From contig OX328111.1 of NCBI GenBank assembly GCA_946811185.2, forward strand, positions 45,000,388-45,064,387: 64,000 bases of DNA. The letters are read 5' to 3'. Within the stretch, counting starts at the first letter, position 1. Every line of letters starts with the position of its first letter. Positions 35,387 to 47,704 of this stretch are shown here, piece by piece. The translations under genes were made by a program, and so were the position numbers. Source of the stretch: Hippopus hippopus (lineage: Eukaryota; Mollusca; Bivalvia; Cardiida; Cardiidae). A model generated the notes under the pieces. The model made no database searches. It was not told the DNA's origin and saw nothing but the letters and a program-made list of their open reading frames with translations.

Positions 35387-36921
35387 AAAAACTAGACTGG
35401 CAACTCTGTCAGTAGCAACTGCCTCCTACTGCATAACTCAAAAAGAACTATGTTTTTACTTTGTGTCTATTCATACGGTGACGAGTAGCCCAGTTTCGAT
35501 GACTACCGACTCATACGTGCCATTTACGCACCTGCGAAAAACACGAAAAATTGACTTACAGCACTTACAAAAGCAACTGATAGCTGTTGCCTAAGTCGAA
35601 TATGGCAAATCAATTTTTCCCTTTTCTCGGGCCGTTTAACTGGTTTTGATGGCTATTCCACACATATGTGATTGGTACCTGCTGCGGGAAAGCTTAAAAT
35701 CAACTCGCGAGTCTTTCGGAGGCAACCGATACCTGTTGCAGAAATCAAAGAAAGGGAACCAAATTATTCCCTTTTCCTTTACTGGGGCCATTCTATGAAA
35801 GCATTAAATCCATTCTGGTGACCGTGTAAGTTATAAGTTGATTTTGTGTTTTCGCACGTACATCACCATTAAGCGCCGCGCGAAATCATAAAAAAGGACT
35901 CGGAACACTTTCGGTAGCAGACGACACTTGTTGCAAAAGTCAAACAAATGGAACCAGGCTTTTCCTTTTCTCTCACTTGTGCCACAGAAATAAGGAATCG
36001 GTTTCGCTTTTTACCCCTCACATACAGCACCATTAACCGCTACAGGAAAACTTGAAGTCGACTACAGATGCCTTCGGAAGCAACCGCTCCTGTTGCATGA
36101 ACTTTTGAGGAAAAAGAAAACTGACTTTTTCCCAGACCTTTTCTCTTAAAAACATACAACATGAATTCATTTTGACAACTACCCGCTTGTACCTGGCAGT
36201 TTTACGTGCCGTGCCGAAACAGCAACGCGCGCCATTTGCGCGCACGCAAAGACGTAAAAGATGTAACGTGATACCCAAATTTTCCCATCAGAAACTCTTA
36301 TTCATGTTTGAAGTATGTAGAAATTGGGCAATAAAATACAACTACATGTAAGAATAACTAATAATAGAAATGAAAAAAAAAAAAAAAAAAAAACAAATAA
36401 AATGGCAAGGCTGAGGATCGAACATTTGACCATCAGGACCTAAAAATGCAAGTGGGCAGCGGTCTGACCCACTGCACTATACAAGCACTTGAATATGACC
36501 TGAAAAATTAACCTATATATATACTAGCCCCCTAACCCCTCCCACAAGGTGACGTCACAGGATTTCCAAGATGGCGCCCAAAATGGCGCCTAAAATGAAC
36601 CCAAGCATAACAGAGAACAAAAAAACGGCAAACAAGTGGATTTAATGTCTTCTTTAAAGGCTGATATGTAGTCCTAGGCAAAGTGCTATGCATGCACCAT
36701 CCACACATGCCAGAATTCGCCGACAATGGGCGAAAATTTAAGAAAACAGAGTAGCAGAAGACCTTGTAGTGGTGGTTTTCAAGCACCTACCCAGGGTTCA
36801 CTCCCCTTGATTCGATTTGCTTTTCTAGTTGAGGCCAGCTTCCATGCTGCACACTGATACATTCAATATGCTAAGATGATCAGTGGACAGTGAGAAACAG
36901 AAAATAGTGTCACAAGTGAAT
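35387..36921. repeat. Satellite unit U24
   Basis: 1535 bp. CRE at 36549-36558. Marks: GGTACCTGCTGC near 35674, CATCACCATTAAG near 35863, TTTCGGTAGCAG near 35909, GTCGACTACAGATGCC near 36057. The dimer partner is U26. Confidence 0.97.
36404..36486 (-). ncRNA. tRNA-like element of U24
   Basis: Both boxes intact, GG loop form; downstream tract begins TTTTATTTG on the minus strand. Confidence 0.5.
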
Positions 36922-38470
36922 AAAAACTAGACTGGCAACTCTGTCAGTAGCAACTGCCTCCTACTGCATAACTCAAAAAGAACTATGTTTTTACTTTGTG
37001 TCTATTCATACAGTGACGAGTAGCCCAGTTTCGATGACTACCGACTCATACGTGCCATTTACGCACCTGCGAAAAACACGAAAAATTGACTTACAGCACT
37101 TACAAAAGCAACTGATAGCTGTTGCCTAAGTCGAATATGGCAAATCAATTTTTCCCTTTTCTCAGGCCGTTTAACTGGTTTTGATGGCTATTCCACACAT
37201 ACGTGATTGGTACGTGCTGCGGGAAAGCTTAAAATCAACTCGCGAGTCTTTCGGAGGCAACTGATACCTGTTGCAGAAATCAAAGAAAGGGAACCAAATT
37301 ATTCACTTTTCCTTTACTGGGGCCATTCTATGAAAGCATTAAATCCATTCTGGTGACCGTGTAAGTCATAAGTTGATTTTGTGTTTTCGCACGTACATCA
37401 CCATTAAGCGCCGCGCGAAATCATAAAAAAAGGACTCGGAACACTTTCTGTAGCAGACGACACTTGTTGCAAAAGTCAAACAAATGGAACCAGGCTTTTC
37501 CTTTTCTCTCACTTGTGCCACAGAAATAAGGAATCGGTTTCGCTTTTTACCCCTCACATACAGCACCATTAACCGCTACAGGAAAACTTGAAGTCGACTT
37601 GAGACGCCTTCGGAAGCAACCGCTCCTGTTGCATGAACTTTTGAGGAAAAAGAAAACTGACTTTTTCCCAGACCTTTTCTCTTAAAAACATACAACATGA
37701 ATTCATTTTGACAACTACCCGCTTGTACCTGGCAGTTTTACGTGCCGTTCTGAAACAGACACGCGCGCCATTTGCGCGCACGCAAAGACGTAAAAGATGT
37801 AACGTGATACCCAAATTTTCCCATCAGAAACTCTTATTCATGTTTGAAGTATGTAGAAATTGGGCAATAAAATACAACTACATGTAAGAATAACTAATAA
37901 TAGAAATGAAAAAAAAAAAAAAATAAATAAAAAAAATAAAATAAATAAAATGGCAAGGCTGAGGATCGAACATTTGACCATCAGGACCTAAAAATGCAAG
38001 TGGGCAGCCCTCTGACCCACTGCACTATACAAGCACTTGAATATGACCCGAAAAATTAACCTATATATATACTAGCCCCCTAACCCCTCCCACAAGGTGA
38101 CGTCACAGGATTTCCAAGATGGCGCCCAAAATGGCGCCTAAAATGAACCCAATCATAACAGAGAACAAAAAAAACGGCAAACAAGTGGATTTAATGTCTT
38201 CTTTAAAGGCTGATATGTAGTCCTAGGCAAAGTGCTATGCATGCACCATCCACACATGCCAGAATTCGCCGACAATGGGCGAAAATTTAAGAAAACAGAG
38301 TAGCAGAAGACCTTGTAGTTGTGGTTTTCAAGCACCTACCCAGGGTTCACTCCCCTTGATTCGATTTGCTTTTCTAGTTGAGGCCAGCTTCCATGCTGCA
38401 CACTGATACATTCAATATGCTAAGATGATCAGTGGACAGTGAGAAACAGAAAATAGTGTCACAAGTGAAT
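36922..38470. repeat. Satellite unit U25
   Basis: 1549 bp. CRE at 38097-38106. Marks: CAGTGACGAG near 37011, CTCAGGCC near 37162, GGCAACTGATACC near 37256, CGTTCTGAAACAGACACG near 37746, GTAGTTGTGG near 38315. A8 run in the conserved third. Confidence 0.97.
37952..38034 (-). ncRNA. tRNA-like element of U25
   Basis: Both boxes intact, CC loop form, four-T terminator present. Confidence 0.5.
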
Positions 38471-40012
38471 AAAAACTAGACTGGCAACTCTGTCAGTAGC
38501 AACTGCCTCCTACTGCATAACTCAAAAAGAACTATGTTTTTACTTTGTGTCTATTCATACGGTGACGAGTAGCCCAGTTTCGATGACTACCGACTCATAC
38601 GTGCCATTTACGCACCTGCGAAAAACACGAAAAATTGACTTACAGCACTTACAAAAGCAACTGATAGCTGTTGCCTAAGTCGAATATGGCAAATCAATTT
38701 TTCCCTTTTCTCGGGCCGTTTAACTGGTTTTGATGGCTATTCCACACATATGTGATTGGTACCTGCTGCGGGAAAGCTTAAAATCAACTCGCGAGTCTTT
38801 CGGAGGCAACCGATACCTGTTGCAGAAATCAAAGAAAGGGAACCAAATTATTCACTTTTCCTTTACTGGGGCCATTCTATGAAAGCATTAAATCCATTCT
38901 GGTGACCGTGTAAGTCATAAGTTGATTTTGTGTTTTCGCACGTACATCACCATTAAGCGCCGCGCGAAATCATAAAAAAGGACTCGGAACACTTTCGGTA
39001 GCAGACGACACTTGTTGCAAAAGTCAAACAAATGGAACCAGGCTTTTCCTTTTCTCTCACTTGTGCCACAGAAATAAGGAATCGGTTTCGCTTTTTACCC
39101 CTCACATACAGCACCATTAACCGCTACAGGAAAACTTGAAGTCGACTACAGATGCCTTCGGAAGCAACCGCTCCTGTTGCATGAACTTTTGAGGAAAAAG
39201 AAAACTGACTTTTTCCCAGACCTTTTCTCTTAAAAACATACAACATGAATTCATTTTGACAACTACCCGCTTGTACCTGGCAGTTTTACGGGCCGTGCCG
39301 AAACAGCAACGCGCGCCATTTGCGCGCACGCAAAGACGTAAAAGATGTAACGTGATACCCAAATTTTCCCATCAGAAACTCTTATTCATGTTTGAAGTAT
39401 GTAGAAATTGGGCAATAAAATACAACTACATGTAAGAATAACTAATAATAGAAATGAAAAAAAAAAAAAATAAAAAAAATAAAATAAATAAAATGGCAAG
39501 GCTAAGGATCGAACATTTGACCATCAGGACCTAAAAATGCAAGTGGGCAGCCCTCTGACCTACTGCACTATACAAGCACTTGAATATGACCTGAAAAATT
39601 AACCTATATATATACTAGCCCCCTAACCCCTCCCACAAGGTGACGTCACAGGATTTCCAAGATGGCGCCCAAAATGGCGCCTAAAATGAACCCAATCATA
39701 ACAGAGAACAAAAAAACGGCAAACAAGTGGATTTAATGTCTTCTTTAAAGGCTGATATGTAGTCCTAGGCAAAGTGCTATGCATGCACCATCCACACATG
39801 CCAGAATTCGCCGACAATGGGCGAAAATTTAAGAAAACAGAGTAGCAGAAGACCTTGTAGTGGTGGTTTTCAAGCACCTACCCAGGGTTCACTCCCCTTG
39901 ATTCGATTTGCTTTTCTAGTTGAGGCCAGCTTCCATGCTGCACACTGATACATTCAATATGCTAAGATGATCAGTGGACAGTGAGAAACAGAAAATAGTG
40001 TCACGAGTGAAT
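38471..40012. repeat. Satellite unit U26 (copy of U24 in its 5' part)
   Basis: 1542 bp. CRE at 39640-39649. Shares GGTACCTGCTGC, TTTCGGTAGCAG and GACTACAGATGCC with U24; private TTTACGGGCCGTGCC near 39285. Unit end CACGAGTG. Confidence 0.97.
39495..39577 (-). ncRNA. tRNA-like element of U26 (A-box variant)
   Basis: The A box reads TAGTGCAGTAGG, still within consensus but breaking one pair of hairpin 1. GCTAAGGATCG changes one base of hairpin 2. B box intact. CC loop form. Confidence 0.45.
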
Positions 40013-41558
40013 AAAAACTAGACTGGCAACTCTGTCAGTAGCAACTGCCTCCTACTGCATAACTCAAAAAGAACTATGTTTTTACTTTGTGTCTATTCAT
40101 ACGGTGACGAGTAGCCCAGTTTCGATGACTACCGACTCATACGTGCCATTTACGCACCTGCGAAAAACACGAAAAATTGACTTACAGCACTTACAAAAGC
40201 AACTGATAGCTGTTGCCTAAGTCGAATATGGCAAATCAATTTTTCACTTTTCTCGGGCCGTTTAACTGGTTTTGATGGCTATTCCACACATACGTGATTG
40301 GTACGTGCTGCGGGAAAGCTTAAAATCAACTTGTGAGTCTTTCGGAGGCAACCGATACCTGTTGCAGAAATCAAAGAAAGGGAACCAAATTATTCACTTT
40401 TCCTTTACTGGGGCCATTCTATGAAAGCATTAAATCCATTCTGGTGACCGTGTAAGTCATAAGTTGATTTTGTGTTTTCGCACGTACATCACCATTAAGC
40501 GCCGCGCGAAATCATAAAAAAAGGACTCGGAACACTTTCTGTAGCAGACGACACTTGTTGCAAAAGTCAAACAAATGGAACCAGGCTTTTCCTTTTCTCT
40601 CACTTGTGCCACAGAAATAAGGAATTGGTTTTGCTTTTTACCCCTCACATACAGCACCATTAACCGCTACAGGAAAACTTGAAGTCGACTTGAGACGCCT
40701 TCGGAAGCAACCGCTCCTGTTGCATGAACTTTTGAGGAAAAAGAAAACAGACTTTTTCCCAGACCTTTTCTCTTAAAAACATACAACATGAATTCATTTT
40801 GACAACTACCCGCTTGTACCTGGCAGTTTTACGTGCCGTGCCGAAACAGCCACGCGCGCCATTTGCGCGCACGCAAAGACGTAAAAGATGTAACGTGATA
40901 CCCAAATTTTCCCATCAGAAACTCTTATTCATGTTTGAAGTATGTAGAAATTGGGCAATAAAATACAACTACATGTAAGAATAACTAATAATAGAAATGA
41001 AAAAAAAAACAAAAAAAAATAAAAATATAATAAATAAAATGGCAAGGCTGAGGATCGAACATTTGACCATCAGGACCTAAAAATGCAAGTGGGCAGCGGT
41101 CTGACCCACTGCACTATACAAGCACTTGAATATGACCTGAAAAATTAACCTATATATATACTAGCCCCCTAACCCCTCCCACAAGGTGACGTCACAGGAT
41201 TTCCAAGATGGCGCCCAAAATGGCGCCTAAAATGAACCCAATCATAACAGAGAACAAAAAAACGGCAAACAAGTGGATTTAATGTCTTCTTTAAAGGCTG
41301 ATATGTAGTCCTAGGCAAAGTGCTATGCATGCACCATCCACATATGCCAGAATTCGCCGACAATGGGCGAAAATTTAAGAAAACAGAGTAGCAGAAGACC
41401 TTGTAGTGGTGGTTTTCAAGCACCTACCCAGGGTTCACTCCCCTTGATTCGATTTGCTTTTCTAGTTGAGGCCAGCTTCCATGCTGCACACTGATACATT
41501 CAATATGCTAAGATGATCAGTGGACAGTGAGAAACAGAAAATAGTGTCACAAGTGAAT
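40013..41558. repeat. Satellite unit U27
   Basis: 1546 bp. CRE at 41186-41195. Marks: CAACTTGTGAGTC near 40327, GGAATTGGTTTTGC near 40621, AAAACAGACTTTTTCC near 40744, an A-tract containing C and AAATATAAT, CACATATGCC near 41339. Closest to U40, about 20 kb away. Confidence 0.97.
41041..41123 (-). ncRNA. tRNA-like element of U27
   Basis: Both boxes intact, GG loop form, four-T terminator present. Confidence 0.5.
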
Positions 41559-43104
41559 AAAAACTAGACTGGCAACTCTGTCAGTAGCAACTGCCTCCTA
41601 CTGCATAACTCAAAAAGAACTATGTTTTTACTTTGTGTCTATTCATACGGTGACGAGTAGCCCAGTTTCGATGACTACCGACTCATACGTGCCATTTACG
41701 CACCTGCGAAAAACACGAAAAATTGACTTACAGCACTTACAAAAGCAACTGATAGCTGTTGCCTAAGTCGAATATGGCAAATCAATTTTTCCCTTTTCTC
41801 GGGCCGTTTAACTGGTTTTGATGGCTATTCCACACATACGTGATTGGTACGTGCTGCGGGAAAGCTTAAAATCAACTCGCGAGTCTTTCGGAGGCAACCG
41901 ATACCTGTTGCAGAAATTAAAGAAAGGGAACCAAATTATTCACTTTTCCTTTACTGGGGCCATTCTATGAAAGCATTAAATCCATTCTGGTGACCGTGTA
42001 AGTCATAAGTTGATTTTGTGTTTTCGCACGTACATCACCATTAAGCGCTGCGCGAAATCATAAAAAAAGGACTCGGAACACTTTCTGTAGCAGACGACAC
42101 TTGTTGCAAAAGTCAAACAAATGGAACCAGGCTTTTCCTTTTCTCTCACTTGTGCCACAGAAATAAGGAATCGGTATCGCTTTTTACCCCTCACATACAG
42201 CACCATTAACCGCTACAGGAAAACTTGAAGTCGACTTGAGACGCCTTCGGAAGCAACCGCTCCTGTTGCATGAACTTTTGAGGAAAAAGAAAACTGACTT
42301 TTTCCCAGACCTTTTCTCTTAAAAACATACAACATGAATTCATTTTGACAACTACCCGCTTGTACCTGGCAGTTTTACGTGCCGTGCCGAAACAGCCATG
42401 CGCGCCATTTGCGGGCACGCAAAGACGTAAAAGATGTAACGTGATACCCAAATTTTCCCATCAGAAACTCTTATTCATGTTTGAAGTATGTAGAAATTGG
42501 GCAATAAAATACAACTACATGTAAGAATAACTAATAATAGAAATGAAAAAAAAAAAATAAAAAAAAATAAATAAAATTAATAAAATGGCAAGGCTGAGGA
42601 TCGAACATTTGACCATCAGGACCTAAAAATGCAAGTGGGCAGCCCTCTGACCCACTGCACTATACAAGCACTTGAATATGACCTGAAAAATTAACCTATA
42701 TATATACTAGCCCCCTAACCCCTCCCACAAGGTGACGTCACAGGATTTCCAAGATGGCGCCCAAAATGGCGCCTAAAATGAACCCAATCATAACAGAGAA
42801 CAAAAAAACGGCAAACAAGTGGATTTAATGTCTTCTTTAAAGGCTGATATGTAGTCCTAGGCAAAGTGCTATGCATGCACCATCCACACATGCCAGAATT
42901 CGCCGACAATGGGCGAAAATTTAAGAAAACAGAGTAGCAGAAGACCTTGTAGTGGTGGTTTTCAAGCACCTACCCAGGGTTCACTCCCCTTGATTCGATT
43001 TGCTTTTCTAGTTGAGGCCAGCTTCCATGCTGCACACTGATACATTCAATATGCTAAGATGATCAGTGGACAGTGAGAAACAGAAAATAGTGTCACAAGT
43101 GAAT
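41559..43104. repeat. Satellite unit U28
   Basis: 1546 bp. CRE at 42732-42741. Marks: GAAATTAAAG near 41915, GCGCTGCGCG near 42045, CGGTATCGC near 42172, CCATGCGCGCC near 42396, TTGCGGGCACG near 42410. Confidence 0.97.
42587..42669 (-). ncRNA. tRNA-like element of U28
   Basis: Both boxes intact, CC loop form, four-T terminator present. Confidence 0.5.
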
Positions 43105-44639
43105 AAAAACTAGACTGGCAACTCTGTCAGTAGCAACTGCCTCCTACTGCATAACTCAAAAAGAACTATGTTTTTACTTTGTGTCTATTCATACGGTGAC
43201 GAGTAGCCCAGTTTCGATGACTACCGACTCATACGTGCCATTTACGCACCTGCGAAAAACACGAAAAATTGACTTACAGCACTTACAAAAGCAACTGATA
43301 GCTGTTGCCTAAGTCGAATATGGCAAATCAATTTTTCCCTTTTCTCGGGCCGTTTAACTGGTTTTGATGGCTATTCCACACATACGTGATTGGTACGTGC
43401 TGCGGGAAAGCTTAAAATCAACTCGCGAGTCTTTCGGAGGCAACCGATACCTGTTGCAGAAATCAAAGAAAGGGAACCAAATTATTCACTTTTCCTTTAC
43501 TGGGGCCATTCTATGAAAGCATTAAATCCATTCTGGTGACCGTGTAAGTCATAAGTTGATTTTGTGTTTTCGCACGTACATCACCATTAAGCGCCGCGCG
43601 AAATCATAAAAAAGGACTCGGAACACTTTCTGTAGCAGACGACACTTGTTGCAAAAGTCAAACAAATGGAACCAGGCTTTTCCTTTTCTCTCACTTGTGC
43701 CACAGAAATAAGGAATCGGTTTCGCTTTTTACCCCTCACATACAGCACCATTAACCGCTACAGGAAAACTTGAAGTCGACTTGAGACGCCTTCGGAAGCA
43801 ACCGCTCCTGTTGCATGAACTTTTGAGGAAAAAGAAAACTGACTTTTTCCCAGACCTTTTCTCTTAAAAACATACAACATGAATTCATTTTGACAACTAC
43901 CCGCTTGTACCTGGCAGTTTTACGTGCCGTGCCGAAACAGCAACGCGCGCCATTTGCGCGCACGCAAAGACGTAAAAGATGTAACGTGATACCCAAATTT
44001 TCCTATCAGAAACTCTTATTCATATTTGAAGTATGTAGAAATTGGGCAATAAAATACAACTACATGTAAGAATAACTAATAATAGAAATAAAAAAAAAAA
44101 AAAAAAATAAATAAATAAAATGGCAAGGCTGAGGATCGAACATTTGACCATCAGGACCTAAAAATGCAAGTGGGCAGCCCTCTGACCCACTGCACTATAC
44201 AAGCACTTGAATATGACCTGAAAAATTAACCTATATATATACTAGCCCCCTAACCCCTCCCACAAGGTGACGTCACAGGATTTCCAAGATGGCGCCCAAA
44301 ATGGCGCCTAAAATGAACCCAATCATAACAGAGAACAAAAAAACGGCAAACAAGTGGATTTAATGTCTTCTTTAAAGGCTGATATGTAGTCCTAGGCAAA
44401 GTGCTATGCATGCACCATCCACACATGCCAGAATTCGCCGACAATGGGCGAAAATTTAAGAAAACAGAGTAGCAGAAGACCTTGTAGTGGTGGTTTTCAA
44501 GCACCTACCCAGGGTTCACTCCCCTTGATTCGATTTGCTTTTCTAGTTGAGGCCAGCTTCCATGCTGCACACTGATACATTCAATATGCTAAGATGATCA
44601 GTGGACAGTGAGAAACAGAAAATAGTGTCACAAGTGAAT
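43105..44639. repeat. Satellite unit U29
   Basis: 1535 bp. CRE at 44267-44276. Marks: CAGCAACGCGCG near 43938, TTCCTATCAG near 44000, TTCATATTTGAAG near 44019, AGAAATAAAA before the tract. The last two are shared with U30. Confidence 0.97.
44122..44204 (-). ncRNA. tRNA-like element of U29
   Basis: Both boxes intact, CC loop form, four-T terminator present. Confidence 0.5.
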
Positions 44640-46175
44640 AAAAACTAGACTGGCAACTCTGTCAGTAGCAACTGCCTCCTACTGCATAACTCAAAAAGAA
44701 CTATGTTTTTACTTTGTGTCTATTCATACGGTGACGAGTAGCCCAGTTTCGATGACTACCGACTCATACGTGCCATTTACGCACCTGCGAAAAACACGAA
44801 AAATTGACTTACAGCACTTACAAAAGCAACTGATAGCTGTTGCCTAAGTCGAATATGGCAAATCAATTTTTCCCTTTTCTCGGGCCGTTTAACTGCTTTT
44901 GATGGCTATTCCACACATACGTGATTGGTACGTGCTGCGGGAAAGCTTAAAATCAACTCGCGAGTCTTTCGGAGGCAACCGATACCTGTTGCAGAAATCA
45001 AAGAAAGGGAACCAAATTATTCACTTTTCCTTTACTGGGGCCATTCTATGAAAGCATTAAATCCATTCTGGTGACCGTGTAAGTCATAAGTTGATTTTGT
45101 GTTTTCGCACGTACATCACCATTAAGCGCCGCGCGAAATCATAAAAAAGGACTCGGAACACTTTCTGTAGCAGACGACACTTGTTGCAAAAGTCAAACAA
45201 ATGGAACCAGGCTTTTCCTTTTCTCTCACTTGTGCCACAGAAATAAGGAATCGGTTTCGCTTTTTACCCCTCACATACAGCACCATTAACCGCTACAGGA
45301 AAACTTGAAGTCGACTTGAGACGCCTTCGGAAGCAACCGCTCCTGTTGCATGAACTTTTGAGGAAAAAGAAAACTGACTTTTTCCCAGACCTTTTCTCTT
45401 AAAAACATACAACATGAATTCATTTTGACAACTACCCGCTTGTACCTGGCAGTTTTACGTGCCGTGCCGAAACAGCAACGCGCGCCATTTGCGCGCACGC
45501 AAAGACGTAAAATATGTAACGTGATACCCAAATTTTCCCATCAGAAACTCTTATTCATATTTGAAGTATGTAGAAATTGGGCAATAAAATACAACTACAT
45601 GTAAGAATAACTAATAATAGAAATAAAAAAAAAAAAAAAATAAAAAATAAATAAAATGGCAAGGCTGAGGATCGAACATTTGACCATCAGGACCTAAAAA
45701 TGCAAGTGGGCAGCCCTCTGACCCACTGCACTATACAAGCACTTGAATATGACCTGAAAAATTAACCTATATATATACTAGCCCCCTAACCCCTCCCACA
45801 AGGTGACGTCACAGGATTTCCAAGATGGCGCCCAAAATGGCGCCTAAAATGAACCCAATCATAACAGAGAACAAAAAAACGGCAAACAAGTGGATTTAAT
45901 GTCTTCTTTAAAGGCTGATATGTAGTCCTAGGCAAAGTGCTATGCATGCACCATCCACACATGCCAGAATTCGCCGACAATGGGCGAAAATTTAAGAAAA
46001 CAGAGTAGCAGAAGACCTTGTAGTGGTGGTTTTCAAGCACCTACCCAGGGTTCACTCCCCTTGATTCGATTTGCTTTTCTAGTTGAGGCCAGCTTCCATG
46101 CTGCACACTGATACATTCAATATGCTAAGATGATCAGTGGACAGTGAGAAACAGAAAATAGTGTCACAAGTGAAT
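44640..46175. repeat. Satellite unit U30
   Basis: 1536 bp. CRE at 45803-45812. Shares TTCATATTTGAAG and CAGCAACGCGCG with U29; has AACTGCTTTTG near 44892 and private AAAATATGTAACG near 45509. Confidence 0.97.
45658..45740 (-). ncRNA. tRNA-like element of U30
   Basis: Both boxes intact, CC loop form, four-T terminator present. Confidence 0.5.
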
Positions 46176-47704
46176 AAAAACTAGACTGGCAACTCTGTCA
46201 GTAGCAACTGCCTCCTACTGCATAACTCAAAAAGAACTATGTTTTTACTTTGTGTCTATTCATACGGTGACGAGTAGCCCAGTTTCGATGACTACCGACT
46301 CATACATGCCATTTACGCACCTGCGAAAAACACAAAAAATTGACTTACAGCACTTACAAAAGCAACTGATAGCTGTTGCCTAAGTCGAATATGGCAAATC
46401 ATTTTTTCCCTTTTCTCGGGCCGTTTAACTGGTTTTGATGGCTATTCCACACATACGCGATTGGTACGTGCTGCGGGAAAGCTTAAAATCAACTCGCGAG
46501 TCTTTCGGAGCAACCGATAAATGTTGCAGAAATCAAAGAAAGGGAACCAAATTATTCACTTTTCCTTTACTGGGGCCATTCTATGAAAGCATTAAATCCA
46601 TTCTGGTGACCGTGTAAGTCATAAGTTGATTTTGTGTTTTCGCACGTACATCACCATTAAGCGCCGCGCGAAATCATAAAAAAAGGACTCGGAACACTTT
46701 CTGTAGCAGACGACACTTGTTGCAAAAGTCAAACAAATGGAACCAGGCTTTTCCTTTTCTCTCACTTGTGCCGAAGAAATAAGGAATCGGTTTCGCTTTT
46801 TACCCCTCACATACAGCACCATTAACCGCTACAGGAAAACTTGAAGTCGACTTGAGACGCCTTCGGAAGCAACCGCTCCTGTTGCATGAACTTTTGAGGA
46901 AAAAGAAAACTGACTTTTTCCCAGACCTTTTCTCTTAAAAACATACAACATGAATTCATTTTGACAACTACCCGCTTGTACCTGGCAGTTTTACGTGCCG
47001 TGCCGAAACAGCCACGCGCGCCATTTGCGCGCACGCAAAGACGTAAAAGATGTAACGTGATACCCAAATTTTCCCATCAGAAACTCTTATTCATGTTTGA
47101 AGTATGTAGAAATTGGGCAATAAAATACAACTACATGTAAGAATAACTAATAATAGAAATGAATAAAAAAAAAAAAAAAAAAAAATGGCAAGGCTGAGGA
47201 TCGAACATTTGACCATCAGGACCTAAAAATGCACGTGGGCAGCCGTCTGACCCACTGCACTATACAAGCACTTGAATATGACCTGAAAAATTAAGCTATA
47301 TATATACTAGCCCCCTAACCCCTCCCACAAGGTGACGTCACAGAATTTCCAAGATGGCGCCCAAAATGGCGCCTAAAATGAACCCAATCATAACAGAGAA
47401 CAAAAAAACGGCAAACAAGTGGATTTAATGTCTTCTTTAAAGGCTGATATGTAGTCCTAGGCAAAGTGCTATGCATGCACCATCCACACATGCCAGAATT
47501 CGCCGACAATGGGCGAAAATTTAAGAAAACAGAGTAGCAGAAGACCTTGTAGTGGTGGTTTTCAAGCACCTACCCAGGGTTCACTCCCCTTGATTCGATT
47601 TGCTTTTCTAGTTGAGGCCAGCTTCCATGCTGCACACTGATACATTCAATATGCTAAGATGATCAGTGGACAGTGAGAAACAGAAAATAGTGTCACAAGT
47701 GAAT
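46176..47704. repeat. Satellite unit U31 (private, diverged unit)
   Basis: 1529 bp. CRE at 47332-47341. Many private changes: CATACATGCC near 46303, TCATTTTTTCCC near 46399, ACGCGATTGG near 46456, a one-base loss at CGGAGCAACC near 46507 followed by GATAAATGTTG, GCCGAAGAAAT near 46771, TTAAGCTATAT near 47292, CACAGAATTTCC near 47339. The A-tract is nearly pure again. Confidence 0.97.
47187..47269 (-). ncRNA. tRNA-like element of U31 (CG loop form)
   Basis: Both boxes intact. The loop reads GCAGCCGTCTG on the plus strand, intermediate between the GG and CC forms. GCACGTGGG alters one position of hairpin 1. T-run of about 20 follows. Confidence 0.5.
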
